Source: JBCBST01 sp039819115 (GTDB taxonomy: Bacteria > Bacteroidota > Rhodothermia > Balneolales > Balneolaceae). Taken from it: a stretch of DNA of 41,924 nucleotides. A program made the position numbers and the translations under genes. Numbering within the stretch: position 1 is the first letter of the stretch; each line of letters starts with the position of its first letter. The stretch is taken from the NCBI GenBank assembly GCA_039819115.1, contig JBCBST010000012.1:1-41924 (forward strand). Direction: 5' to 3'. Below are positions 26,076 through 35,302 of the stretch, piece after piece. Under the pieces are notes generated by a model that was not told the DNA's origin, ran no database searches, and worked only from the letters and a program-made list of their open reading frames with translations.

Positions 26076-27638
26076 ATGCACATCAGTACACCAGTACCCA
26101 TCAAGCGGATCGCCGCTATTGATTTGGGAACGAACTCTTTTCATGCCATTATCGTGGATTTGTTTTCGGATGGCAGCTTCCGCCAGGTAGACGATTTAAA
26201 GGAAATGGTACAATTGGCAAAAGGAGGATTAGGAAAACAGCTAACCCCATCTGCTATTAACCGGGGCATGAACGCTCTGAAGAATATTAAAACACTGAGC
26301 GAGAGTTATGGAGCCGAAGAGATCATAGCTTACGCGACCAGCGCCATCCGGGAAGCCGAAAATGGAGGGGATTTTATTCAGCGCAGTATTGATGAACTGG
26401 ATATAAAAATAAACGCTATTCCTGGATCCATGGAAGCAGAATTGATCGGGTATGCCGTGCAGCATGGTATTCGTTTAGATGAAAAGCCCGTACTGATGGT
26501 TGATATAGGAGGGGGGAGCGTTGAGTTTATTGTGGGCAATAAAACCGATTTTTTCTGGCTGACCAGTAAAAAAATCGGGGTATCCCGTATGGCGGATATA
26601 TTCAAACCTTCCGACCCTATTTCTCAGGCTGATATTGAAGAACTGGAGCAGCATTATCTGGAGGAATTAGCTGGAGTTCGCAAGGCGTTGTCTGATCACC
26701 CAACCCAGACCATGATCGGATCTTCGGGGACCATGCAGAATATTGCATTAATGATCGCGGAACAGGAAGGTAAACCGGTAAACGGCAGTCTGAATGAGCT
26801 CGAGTTTACCAAAAAAGAGTACAAGCGGTTTTATAATCGGTTTATCGGGTTATCTCAGAAAGAACGCCTCCACGTTCCGGGATTGGATGAAAAAAGGGTT
26901 GGTTTCATAAATACCGGGGTGGTTCTGGTTCATGTTCTTTTCAGGGTATTTGAAATGGAAAGAGTGCGCATTTCTACGCAGGCACTGAGAGAGGGTATCA
27001 TAATCCGGTATCTAAGAAAAGATATGATCGGGTTGCCATTAAAAGGGATGTATGCTGATCCACGTAAACGCAGCGTATTTGAACTGCTTCGTAAATGTGA
27101 CTGGCACGAAGAGCACTCCAGCCACGTGGCAAAGTTATCTCTTATTCTGTTTGATGCCCTTCGCGAACACCTTTCCCTGATCGACGTAGACCGTGAGTTA
27201 CTCGAGTATGCGGCACTTATGCACGATATCGGGTATCATATTTCCCATTCGGCTCATCACAAACATGCGCTGTACATTATTCGAAATGCCGAGTTAAAAG
27301 GCTTTAAGCAAGACGAGATAGAGATTATGGCACATGTTGCCAGGTATCATCGCCGGTCTACCCCAAAGCAACGACACGAAGAATACTGGAAGCTGGCGCC
27401 CAAAGTGAGGAGCAGAATTAAAAAGCTTTCCGGGATATTACGCATAGCGGACGGTTTAGACCGTAGTCACTATCAAAATGTGCAGGATTTAAGGGTCGAA
27501 ATAGGCGAAAAAACGATCCAGCTTCACATCCAAACAGAATCTGATCCTGCCCTTGAGATTTGGGGAGCAATGAGAAAGTCGTTTTTATTGAAAGAGGTGA
27601 CCGGTAAAAAAATAAAGATCAATATGCTACATACTTGA
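26076..27638 (+). CDS. ppx: Ppx/GppA-family phosphatase with C-terminal HD domain
   Basis: A 520-residue protein of the exopolyphosphatase/guanosine pentaphosphatase family. The N-terminal ASKHA fold shows AAIDLGTNSFHAIIVD (about 13-28), YATSAIREAENG and the glycine-rich phosphate loop MVDIGGGSVEFIVG (near 140). A second ASKHA lobe follows to about 310, with the motif MIGSSGTMQNIA. The C-terminal part (about 335-500) is an HD-type helical domain with HSSHVAKLS, LMHDIGYHISHSAHHKHA and ADGLDRSH. It cleaves terminal phosphate from polyphosphate or pppGpp, linking phosphate store and stringent response. It is monocistronic and tail-to-tail with the GH130 operon, 29 bases apart. Confidence 0.88.
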   Translation: MHISTPVPIKRIAAIDLGTNSFHAIIVDLFSDGSFRQVDDLKEMVQLAKGGLGKQLTPSAINRGMNALKNIKTLSESYGAEEIIAYATSAIREAENGGDFIQRSIDELDIKINAIPGSMEAELIGYAVQHGIRLDEKPVLMVDIGGGSVEFIVGNKTDFFWLTSKKIGVSRMADIFKPSDPISQADIEELEQHYLEELAGVRKALSDHPTQTMIGSSGTMQNIALMIAEQEGKPVNGSLNELEFTKKEYKRFYNRFIGLSQKERLHVPGLDEKRVGFINTGVVLVHVLFRVFEMERVRISTQALREGIIIRYLRKDMIGLPLKGMYADPRKRSVFELLRKCDWHEEHSSHVAKLSLILFDALREHLSLIDVDRELLEYAALMHDIGYHISHSAHHKHALYIIRNAELKGFKQDEIEIMAHVARYHRRSTPKQRHEEYWKLAPKVRSRIKKLSGILRIADGLDRSHYQNVQDLRVEIGEKTIQLHIQTESDPALEIWGAMRKSFLLKEVTGKKIKINMLHT

Positions 27639-27667
27639 CATAGCATATAGCATACCGTTCTTTTCGG

Positions 27668-28801
27668 TCAACTGTCCAGGGCCTGAACGAGTGCGTTAAG
27701 CGGAATTCGGGCTCCGAAGATTCGGCTGTCGGCGCCGGCATAAGGTATGATCAAATCATTACACAGTTGATAATTGGCGCATGCGAATAGCACGTTATCG
27801 ACTCCAAGTTGCGCATGCCCGTGTTGTTCCTCTTTCCCGGTAGGCCGCATAAGGGGCTCTATACGAGTTTCTGCTACGCATGTATCCGGAGTAGAAAAAT
27901 CAAGGGTTGTAACAGCTAAATCGTATTCTCTTCTTTTATGGTTGTCATAATGTCCCTGATGGTAGATGGTCAAAAACCTATTATTACCCAAAGGAAGAGG
28001 CGGGCCTGCAGCCCCGATCCACGATTCGATGAATTCCTTATACCGGTATGAAGCCATAAACATCCCTCGCGTTTCCCACGGACCGAACAGAGAATTGGAT
28101 GTTGCCCAGTGCATGGATTTCGCATGAGCTCCCTGCATAGGGCGGTGCAATAACACCCATTCCCCATGGATTTTTTCAGGGATCAATACGGCATTTTTGT
28201 TATCCGTCTGGTTTAAATTGCCAGTTACTGGCCCATGATTTTTCCACCGTACAAAATCAGCAGTGGTAGAGAGGCAAATGTGTACTTTATTTTTGTTTTC
28301 ATGCTTATCGTGGTAATAACCGGTATAAAAAAAGTAGTAAATGTCCTCTATTTTTGTGCACCGTCCGTCTTCTACCCCAAGGTGATGGAAAGCTTCTACA
28401 GGAGCAATGGCTGTGGTAGGTTTTCTCCATACTAACTTAAGATCGGAGGTAAACACAGCCAACCCAATGGATGAAGGAGCGACCCCTTTTTCCGGATCTG
28501 TTTCGCCTTGAGCACGATAAAGCATAGCAACTGCTCCTCCGGATTCATTTAATACCTTTTTTTGATGATCACTCAGGCACCAGACGCTAAACAATTGTTC
28601 CAGTTCTTCACTGTCTGTGATCAATACAGCGGCAGGATTAAGAACTACTTTGCTTTCCCATGAAGAATCAGGTTTGGGAATAAGAACAGGGTTGCCATCA
28701 TGCATCCGGTGAATAGGAATAGCATGCGACCATGTGATGCTACGTTCTGGCGCATCTTCATAATGTGGTGTTGTACGCTGTAATTTTGGCATCTCAAGCA
28801 T
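27668..28801 (-). CDS. GH130 family enzyme, probable beta-mannoside phosphorylase (distal gene)
   Basis: A 377-residue protein with the five-bladed beta-propeller pattern of GH130. Seen features: LNPAAVLITDSEELEQLF, AMLYRAQGE (Arg likely phosphate-contacting), the catalytic-Asp region HLGVEDGRCTKIEDIYYFFYTGY (near 140-162) and IYHQGHYDNHKRREYDLAV. Family members phosphorolyse beta-1,4- or beta-1,2-mannosides to mannose-1-phosphate, and a minority are hydrolases; the Arg and His pattern favours phosphorolysis. No signal peptide, so it acts in the cytoplasm on imported sugar. Its ATG overlaps the end of the preceding GH130 gene by 8 bases; an ATG three codons later is also possible. It is the last gene of the glycan-use operon. 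The two GH130 proteins differ clearly and are not a recent duplication. Confidence 0.85.
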   Translation of the reverse strand: MLEMPKLQRTTPHYEDAPERSITWSHAIPIHRMHDGNPVLIPKPDSSWESKVVLNPAAVLITDSEELEQLFSVWCLSDHQKKVLNESGGAVAMLYRAQGETDPEKGVAPSSIGLAVFTSDLKLVWRKPTTAIAPVEAFHHLGVEDGRCTKIEDIYYFFYTGYYHDKHENKNKVHICLSTTADFVRWKNHGPVTGNLNQTDNKNAVLIPEKIHGEWVLLHRPMQGAHAKSMHWATSNSLFGPWETRGMFMASYRYKEFIESWIGAAGPPLPLGNNRFLTIYHQGHYDNHKRREYDLAVTTLDFSTPDTCVAETRIEPLMRPTGKEEQHGHAQLGVDNVLFACANYQLCNDLIIPYAGADSRIFGARIPLNALVQALDS

Positions 28802-29801
28802 ATTTATAGGCTAACAAAAAGTCGAGTACTTCATCCAGTTTGGCCGATGCATGACCAATAACTTTGTCGGCAGCGCCATAATAAACATGAAGGGTTTTGC
28901 CAATCAGAATTGCGCCTTCGGGAAATACCACATTAGGCACATCGCCGAATAACTCAAAATCTAACGTGGGTTCCATTACAGGAACAAGCGACCGTGCTAT
29001 TACTTTTTCCGGGTTATCAAGATCAAGCAAAGCCAATCCCATCCTATACTCATGTTGTTCATTGACCCCATGATAAATAATAAGCCATCCATGATTTGTT
29101 TCTATTGGAGTAGGACCTGCGCCAATTTTTTTGGATTCCCAACTGAATTCAGGTTTCATGAAGACATGTGTGTCCAGTGCTTTTAAGTGCTCTTCCCACA
29201 TTCGTGCAGGAGGGTTGCATAGTTGTTCCATCGAATCGAACCAAATCAACTGCATATTGGGGGTTATGCGGTGGATCATCCCGATTTTTCCGTTAATCCT
29301 TTTTGGAAAGATAACGGCATCTTTATCCCGTTTATGTGGTGGTCCCGAAATTCCATGGTTATCGATAGATTTAAAATCCCTGGTAGTAGCCAATGCTATT
29401 CGTACTCCATCTTTTGGTTCGAATGCGGGGCGGCTTAAACCGGTGTATGTGATTAAATATGTATCGTCGATTTTGGAGATTCGTGGATCTTCAGCACCAA
29501 ATACATTAAAGGGTTCACTCCCCGGCTTTATGAACGGTTCAGGATCCATTGTGAAATGTTTCCCATCTGTACTGGTCGCATACCCGATGTATGAGATATA
29601 ATCTTCGGTGAACCCATGATCAGGTCCTCCTTCAATTTCACCGGTTAGTTTTACGCGCTGGTAACCAGCAGGAATTGCTCGAAACAACAGGTGTACTTTT
29701 CCATCATCATACCATGCCCCGGGATTAAATATGGCACCGCTTGTCCAGTTCAGCGAAGAATCAGGAGCAAGTATAGGATGTTCACTTTTTTTAAATAACA
29801 T
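28794..29801 (-). CDS. GH130 family enzyme, probable beta-mannoside phosphorylase (proximal gene)
   Basis: A 335-residue GH130 beta-propeller protein. Motifs seen: IFNPGAWYDDGKVHLLFRAIP (about 24-44), the catalytic-Asp segment GAEDPRISKIDDTYLITYTG (near 101-120), LIIYHGVNEQHEYRMGLAL and GDVPNVVFPEGAI near the end. These fit phosphorylases acting on beta-mannosides; linkage and chain-length preference cannot be read from the sequence. It is cytoplasmic. It lies 15 bases after the unknown lipoprotein gene and overlaps the second GH130 gene by 8 bases. Adjacent pairs of GH130 genes are known for bacteria that split long and short beta-1,2-mannosides between two enzymes; such a division of labour here is inference. 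Confidence 0.88.
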   Translation of the reverse strand: MLFKKSEHPILAPDSSLNWTSGAIFNPGAWYDDGKVHLLFRAIPAGYQRVKLTGEIEGGPDHGFTEDYISYIGYATSTDGKHFTMDPEPFIKPGSEPFNVFGAEDPRISKIDDTYLITYTGLSRPAFEPKDGVRIALATTRDFKSIDNHGISGPPHKRDKDAVIFPKRINGKIGMIHRITPNMQLIWFDSMEQLCNPPARMWEEHLKALDTHVFMKPEFSWESKKIGAGPTPIETNHGWLIIYHGVNEQHEYRMGLALLDLDNPEKVIARSLVPVMEPTLDFELFGDVPNVVFPEGAILIGKTLHVYYGAADKVIGHASAKLDEVLDFLLAYKYA

Positions 29802-29816
29802 ATCGATGAATGCAGG

Positions 29817-31244
29817 TTAGTTTTGATTTTTGAACTCTTGAAATTCTGTTTCTGTAAATAAGGCATATCCGCTTTCCGATCTTTTGGAGATCAAAACAAT
29901 CGATTCTGATGCACCATTATGGGTTACTGAGTACATGCGATATCGGTAGAGGTTTTCGCCCAGCGTTAGTGAATAGGGCCCATCTGAAGAGGCATACAGC
30001 CATTTATTGGATAGTAGATGATTTTCAACCTCCAGGATGGTAAACAATGCTTCGATTGTCGATTCTGCTCCTGAATTGTTATTTACATCTTCTGGTCCAT
30101 CAATTCCATCATAGCCATAACCGTGTAACGGGATATACATGCGTGCATTGGCAACATTATTTCCAGTAAACCAGCTTGCTGCTAAGCCAGCCAGTATGGC
30201 ATAGTCTTCATTTTTTGTGGCTTCATATAATCGAATCAGACCTACCGCCACACCTCTTGTGGCATATGCAATTTGCTCAAACTCTCTTGTGTTTTCAGGG
30301 TTATCCAGTGGAAATGAGTGAAGCCATCCCTCTACCAGCATTCTCGTATAAAAGTTATCTGCTTCCTTCTTGGCGGCATCAATCAATCCCGCTTCAGCCA
30401 GAGCCATGGTTTGGGAATTTCCCCATCCGTGCCATCCTCCCTCGGAAGAAATAAAGGCTCCATAAGATGCTTCGGTGCTGTTTCCATATTGCATGCGTGC
30501 AATACCCTCACCCAGCTTGTTGATGAGGGTCTTGTATTTCATATCTCCGGTAAGTTGATGTGTTGCGTTCAGTCCCAATAACAGTTCACTGCTAGCATCT
30601 GAGCCGGTTTCACTGATGAGCCAAGTCGGCATTTCGTACCCGTTTATCCGTTTGGTATTGGGATATGAGCTGGTCATAGCGTCAATTTTTGGATAAATCT
30701 CTTCGATCGAGGTAAGACAAAGTTGTGTAAAAGATGAATCATACTCCGCAAGGGTTCGGGCTCCCACACCCAGTGCCCATACCGCCCTAGCCGCCCACCA
30801 ATTCACTTTATCCGCTACGCTATTTTCATGTTCTGTATTTTTTCTGAGCGTGTTATCCCATACAAAATTATAGAACAGGCCCTCATCGGTTTGCATGTAA
30901 CGTACAAAACGGAGCAGTTCTTTGGCTTTTTCAGCAGATTCCGTATTCCCGGTAAGCTCAAAATGCCGAAGGTAAACAACAGCAGCCCGGGCTACATCGT
31001 CTACACATGCCTGTCCCTCATCATCATCGCCAACCCAGGCATAAGAGGGTGCATCTGCATAAATATGAATCATTCGGAATTGCTCGCCCCCTCTTTCCAT
31101 CGTTTCACCCAGATAATCCAGGTGACTCAGGTTAACCGTGGATTCGATCGATTGATCTGGCTCTGAGGGGTTGTCGCAGGCAACGCCTGATATAAGGAAC
31201 AGAACAAGAAGAATTCGTGATGCGGATATTGTTGAACGTACCAT
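29817..31244 (-). CDS. Lipoprotein with alpha/alpha-barrel-like fold, unknown function, in glycan-use operon
   Basis: A 475-residue protein. A lipoprotein signal ends in ISGVAC, so the mature protein is anchored on a membrane face. The body (about 50-420) is mostly helical with recurring aromatic and glycine turns (GQACVDDVARAAVVYLRHFE, DKVNWWAARAVWALGVGA, SEGGWHGWGNSQTMALAEAG, NNSGAESTIEALFTILEV), the look of an (alpha/alpha)6 toroid as in many glycoside hydrolases, lyases and epimerases. Paired acidic residues (WVGDDDEGQACVDD) could be catalytic. I do not recognise a named family. Placed between the ABC permeases and the GH130 enzymes, it may trim or bind oligosaccharide in the periplasm or at the surface. 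Confidence 0.6.
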   Translation of the reverse strand: MVRSTISASRILLVLFLISGVACDNPSEPDQSIESTVNLSHLDYLGETMERGGEQFRMIHIYADAPSYAWVGDDDEGQACVDDVARAAVVYLRHFELTGNTESAEKAKELLRFVRYMQTDEGLFYNFVWDNTLRKNTEHENSVADKVNWWAARAVWALGVGARTLAEYDSSFTQLCLTSIEEIYPKIDAMTSSYPNTKRINGYEMPTWLISETGSDASSELLLGLNATHQLTGDMKYKTLINKLGEGIARMQYGNSTEASYGAFISSEGGWHGWGNSQTMALAEAGLIDAAKKEADNFYTRMLVEGWLHSFPLDNPENTREFEQIAYATRGVAVGLIRLYEATKNEDYAILAGLAASWFTGNNVANARMYIPLHGYGYDGIDGPEDVNNNSGAESTIEALFTILEVENHLLSNKWLYASSDGPYSLTLGENLYRYRMYSVTHNGASESIVLISKRSESGYALFTETEFQEFKNQN

Positions 31245-31250
31245 AAGTAA

Positions 31251-32060
31251 CTAGCTTTTCAAGCCTGAAGAGGCCATGCTTTGAATGAATCGTTTTTGGA
31301 ACAGGAAGTAGGCAATGATTACCGGTAAGGCGAGTAATAACGCTGAAGCCAGTTGTGCACCTGTACTTGCATCAGAACCTCCTCCCACTGCGAACAATGC
31401 CACCATTTGGGGCATGGTCATCAGCTCCTGTTCACGTATGATAATCAGGGGCCATAACACCTCATTCCAGTTGGCTACAAAGGTGAGGATGCCTACGGTA
31501 ATTACGGCCGGTTTTGATATGGGTAAAACGACACGAAATAGAATACCAAGTTCTGAGCACCCATCCAGCCTCGCAGCATCGATCAAGTCTTGAGGAATGC
31601 TCAAAAAACTCTGACGAAACAGCAATACCGATAGAGCAGTAACCATAGTGGGGATGATCAAACCTGCCAAGCTATCGGTTAACCCAAGCTTTACAATTAA
31701 AATATACGTTGGGATCAAGGTGAGCTGAAAAGGAATCATCATGGTTAGAAGGCAAATAGAGAACAATAACTCTCGTCCTTTCCAGCGTAATCGTGATAAA
31801 GCATATCCTGTAACAGAACCAAATAGAATCACTGATAAGGTAACAGCGGAGGTAACGACCAGGCTGTTCAGAAACCCTTTTTCGATAGGAATACGCTCGA
31901 ATACATGTATGTAATTTTGAATGGTCCAGATTTCAGGAAGAAGCTGAGTTCCTCCGATTTCTCCATCTGGTTTGAACGTACTGAATATCATCCACAAAAA
32001 GGGATATGCAAATACAACAGCCCCAATGATGAGTAAACCATATCTCACTCCCTTTCTCAT
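31251..32060 (-). CDS. Carbohydrate ABC transporter permease, MalG-type
   Basis: A 269-residue inner-membrane protein with six predicted helices. The binding-protein-dependent transport (EAA) loop is seen as DLIDAARLDGCSELGILFRVVLPISKP near residues 165-190, where the ATPase docks. The N-terminus (FAYPFLWMIFSTFKPDGEI) is typical of MalG/LacG/UgpE permeases of the CUT1 family, which import di- and oligosaccharides. Its ATG overlaps the stop of the MalF-type gene as ATGA, and the unknown lipoprotein gene follows after 6 bases. No ATPase gene is in this operon. Confidence 0.92.
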   Translation of the reverse strand: MRKGVRYGLLIIGAVVFAYPFLWMIFSTFKPDGEIGGTQLLPEIWTIQNYIHVFERIPIEKGFLNSLVVTSAVTLSVILFGSVTGYALSRLRWKGRELLFSICLLTMMIPFQLTLIPTYILIVKLGLTDSLAGLIIPTMVTALSVLLFRQSFLSIPQDLIDAARLDGCSELGILFRVVLPISKPAVITVGILTFVANWNEVLWPLIIIREQELMTMPQMVALFAVGGGSDASTGAQLASALLLALPVIIAYFLFQKRFIQSMASSGLKS

Positions 32061-32935
32061 TGATATAACTCCGTTTCTACAAATTTCCGTTGCAGGCTTA
32101 CAACCGTGAAAATGATAGCGGCAAAGAATAATCCCATGGTAGCAGCATATCCCATATGCCCGAAATTGAATGCCTGGTTATAGATATAAAGCATGGCAGA
32201 GAGCGTTGAATCCATTGGTCCTCCTCCTGTCATCACATAGGGTTCAATAAACAACGAAAAGCCGCCAATTACGGAAAGTACGACTACGGTAACAACGGTA
32301 GGATTCAGCATGGGAAGAGTAATTCGGAAAAAACGCTGAACAGGACCTGCACCGTCAAGTTCTGCTGCTTCATATAGTTCTTTGGGAATGCTTTGAAGTC
32401 CAGCCAGAAATAGAATTACGTATAGTCCGACATTTTTCCAGGTCGCCATAAGCGCAATGGATGGCATAGCCCAGTATTCTGAAATCAGCCAAGGTATCCG
32501 GGGCATTCCCAGTTTATTCAGAAACAGGTTCAATATGCCTGTGTCATAAGAGAAAAGCTGCTGAAAGACAATCGTAACCACCACTCCCGATACTACAACA
32601 GGAAGGAAATAGAGCGTTCTGAAGAATCCCCGAAGGGGGATGCGTTCGTTGAGCTGTACAGCAAAAAATAAGGCAATTACAATCTGAAGTGGAATATGAA
32701 GCAGTAAAAACACACCCGTATTTATAAGAGATTGGAGGAATACCTCGTCGGCAAAAATGCGTTGGAAGTTCCTTAAGCCAACAAACTCCATAGGGGTAAC
32801 TACATCCCAGCGATGAAAAATGATAATCATTGAAAACACCACCGGGTACACAAAAAAGATGATTAGATGAAAGATGTAGGGAAGACTGAGCAAAATACCC
32901 GGGTTTTTAATCGCTATTTTGGATTTTGCTTTCAT
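32057..32935 (-). CDS. Carbohydrate ABC transporter permease, MalF-type
   Basis: A 292-residue inner-membrane permease starting at the ATG at 32935, which makes a 4-base ATGA overlap with the binding-protein gene stop; a GTG at 32944 is a less likely start. Six helices are predicted, and the EAA loop reads ELYEAAELDGAGPVQRFFRITLPMLNP near residues 200-226. It matches UgpA/LacF/MalF-like permeases of CUT1 sugar importers without the extra N-terminal domain of E. coli MalF. It pairs with the MalG-type permease encoded next. Confidence 0.92.
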   Translation of the reverse strand: MKAKSKIAIKNPGILLSLPYIFHLIIFFVYPVVFSMIIIFHRWDVVTPMEFVGLRNFQRIFADEVFLQSLINTGVFLLLHIPLQIVIALFFAVQLNERIPLRGFFRTLYFLPVVVSGVVVTIVFQQLFSYDTGILNLFLNKLGMPRIPWLISEYWAMPSIALMATWKNVGLYVILFLAGLQSIPKELYEAAELDGAGPVQRFFRITLPMLNPTVVTVVVLSVIGGFSLFIEPYVMTGGGPMDSTLSAMLYIYNQAFNFGHMGYAATMGLFFAAIIFTVVSLQRKFVETELYQ

Positions 32936-34254
32936 TGATTCCACTCCCTTAATACCCCAATGGCATTTATCATATCCGCTGTGGCTTCTTCAGGAGTCAG
33001 TTTTCCGTATACCGAAGTCCGCTCATAATATCTTGACACCACATCCAATATTTCTTTGAAATCACGCACCGCATCTACTCCCCGGGTATAAGCTGCCTGT
33101 TCGGCAAATCGTGCTAATTTTGGATGTTCATCTAAAAAGCTGCTAAACGGAGGTTCGGTAAGTAGCCCCTTTCGGATCGGAATCTGACTGGCTTCCGAGA
33201 GTAGCTTGTAATCGGCTTCATGGCTTATCAAAAATTTCACAAATTCCCAGCTTTCCTGAGGATGTTTAGTGGTAGAGAAAATGGCAATATTCTTATGGTC
33301 GCCATAGGTATATACATCACCAGTATGGTTATCCGGTACAGGCACAGGAGCAAAGTCATAATTAAGGGACTCAGGAGCATTTTTTTCTAAAAACGAAATA
33401 TTCCAGGGTCCAGTAAACTCCGTGGCTATTTGGCTGAAAAGAAAAGCATTACCCTGGAACGTAGTTTTTGGGTAATACCCATGTTCATAGAGTTCCTGGT
33501 AAAAGCCGAATACGTTGGTAGCGGCACGTTCATCTATAGCAAGTTGGCCCTGTTCAAATAACGTTTTTCCTGAGGAAGCAGCGATATAACCGGTATAGAA
33601 ATCATAATATCGTTGCCACCAGATAGGACGGATATCCCGGTATCCCATCCACTGATCCGGCAAACCATCATGGTCAATATCTTTTTTGATGCGTTCTGCA
33701 GCTTCAAGGAATTCGGAATAGGTTCTGGGGAACTGGTCAATACCAGCTGCTTCAAACATATCTACATTGTATTGAACCATGACAGGGTTGGTTTTCCATG
33801 GAACCTGGTAAGTATGACCATCAGCGCTTTTTACACGTTCAAGGATATCATCAGGTACGCGGGCAGTCATTACGTCTTCATAATCATCGAATACATCCAG
33901 AGCTACCAATGCTTTGGCCCTGATAAAATCGTTTGTGATACCCGGCCAGATATTGGAGCAGACATCCGGTGTGGTGCCAGCCACCATTGCAGAAAGCAGT
34001 ACTTCTTCACTGGATTGACCGGCTGGTAAAGCTTGTACTTTTACTTGTATTTGAGGGTTGTTCCTGTTCCATTCCTGTACCAGCTCCCGGGCCAGCGCAT
34101 ATTCCTGTGGGTTTGGAGAGGACCAATAAATGATTTGGACGGGTTCGTTTTTAGGATTCGATGAGGAGGGATCACGATTAGTACAAGCAAGGCAAAGCAT
34201 ACATAACATGAGGCCTTGAGTGAGTACTTTTATATGTTTTGAATGGGCTGGCAT
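32932..34254 (-). CDS. Sugar ABC transporter substrate-binding lipoprotein
   Basis: A 440-residue UgpB/MalE-like (family 1) extracellular solute-binding protein. The lipoprotein signal ends in LCLAC (Cys near residue 24), anchoring it at the inner membrane as expected for a periplasmic ABC receptor. The mature part shows the family's opening IIYWSSPNPQEYALARELVQEW, the AGTTPDVCSNIWPG segment and FTGPWNISFLEKN. Aromatic residues in the presumed cleft (WWQRYYDFYTGY) suit sugar stacking. It starts 3 bases after the PorV-like gene stop and overlaps the MalF-type gene, tying outer-membrane components and ABC import to one transcript. Confidence 0.9.
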   Translation of the reverse strand: MPAHSKHIKVLTQGLMLCMLCLACTNRDPSSSNPKNEPVQIIYWSSPNPQEYALARELVQEWNRNNPQIQVKVQALPAGQSSEEVLLSAMVAGTTPDVCSNIWPGITNDFIRAKALVALDVFDDYEDVMTARVPDDILERVKSADGHTYQVPWKTNPVMVQYNVDMFEAAGIDQFPRTYSEFLEAAERIKKDIDHDGLPDQWMGYRDIRPIWWQRYYDFYTGYIAASSGKTLFEQGQLAIDERAATNVFGFYQELYEHGYYPKTTFQGNAFLFSQIATEFTGPWNISFLEKNAPESLNYDFAPVPVPDNHTGDVYTYGDHKNIAIFSTTKHPQESWEFVKFLISHEADYKLLSEASQIPIRKGLLTEPPFSSFLDEHPKLARFAEQAAYTRGVDAVRDFKEILDVVSRYYERTSVYGKLTPEEATADMINAIGVLREWNQ

Positions 34255-34257
34255 TAC

Positions 34258-35295
34258 TCAAAAACCTATCTCTAACGTTAATCCGTGTACATCTCCTAAT
34301 CGACCCACTGATTTATAGTTATAGCTGACTTTGCCCTTTAACCCACTTGAAAGTGTGCGATGGATACCCACTCCTGCGTTCAGTCCAACCTCGGTATCTT
34401 TCAGAAACAGGGACTCATAGCCTGCACGCAGAAAAATCTGATTCATATACCCATACTCTGCTCCTGCATTAACGCTTTCAAAGTTTGAACTTGGATGGAG
34501 TGCGTCGATAGCAACGGTAACCTGGTGCATGGCCTCATCGATGGGCATAAAAGAAATTCCAAACTGGAAATTAACCGGAAGATCCCACGAATCGGTTTCA
34601 AGATTTACAGGAACCTGATCGTTGTTTCCTTCACTGATGGGGTCGGGGTCGACAAAGGTTCGTAAGTCCCTGCCTCTCATTTCCATAGTACCACCAAAGT
34701 TTGTTATAGAAGCGCCAATGACCATACCATTGAGAAAATCGGTTTTGTATTGAGTGCCTAAATCAAAGGCAAACGTCTGCGCACTGGTATGCCATATCCG
34801 CTGTTGCACAAACTTGAGGGTTCCTCCAACGTTAAACCGGCTTCCTACCGAGTTGGCATAAGTAACGCCGAGGGCGAGATCTGCGGCGTCGAATCGTTCA
34901 CCGTTTCCCTGCTGAAAATCTTCGGTACGCACCAGCATTTCCGGCACACTCAGCATGGTTAGTGAAATGCCGACTCTCCCAATCCCTTCTAAGTTCATTA
35001 CCGCACCAACAAAATTATAATCCAATTCGGCAATCCATGCATTATGTGTGGCAAGGATCTCATTCCCATCAATGTTTGCAGCACCAGCCGGATTCCATCT
35101 CAGCGAAGACACATCATTAGCCAATGCTACATATGCTCCTCCCATTGCTGTTGCACGACCCCCTACACCAATTTGCAAAAACTCGGCGACGGTGGTTCCT
35201 ACTTTCGATACATTTTGCGCATTTAATACAGAAGGAATGCATGCACAAAGTATGCAAAGGAATGAGAGACACGTATTTCTATTTCGTTCATTCAT
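34258..35295 (-). CDS. PorV/PorQ-family outer-membrane barrel protein
   Basis: A 345-residue protein with a signal peptide (to about VLNA) and the family hallmark near the mature start: VAEFLQIGVGGRATAMGGAYVALANDVSSLRWNPAGAA. A FadL-like beta-barrel pattern follows, ending in an aromatic residue (LEIGF). PorV in Bacteroidota helps move T9SS cargo from the translocon to the attachment complex, and UPF0164-type paralogues are often encoded next to particular T9SS-sorted proteins. Here it directly follows the 1093-residue protein with a sorting-like C-terminus (7 bases), so it may be a dedicated partner or shuttle for it. Alternatively it could be a pore for the glycan. That choice is inference. 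Confidence 0.85.
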   Translation of the reverse strand: MNERNRNTCLSFLCILCACIPSVLNAQNVSKVGTTVAEFLQIGVGGRATAMGGAYVALANDVSSLRWNPAGAANIDGNEILATHNAWIAELDYNFVGAVMNLEGIGRVGISLTMLSVPEMLVRTEDFQQGNGERFDAADLALGVTYANSVGSRFNVGGTLKFVQQRIWHTSAQTFAFDLGTQYKTDFLNGMVIGASITNFGGTMEMRGRDLRTFVDPDPISEGNNDQVPVNLETDSWDLPVNFQFGISFMPIDEAMHQVTVAIDALHPSSNFESVNAGAEYGYMNQIFLRAGYESLFLKDTEVGLNAGVGIHRTLSSGLKGKVSYNYKSVGRLGDVHGLTLEIGF

Positions 35296-35302
35296 AATCC
35301 TC

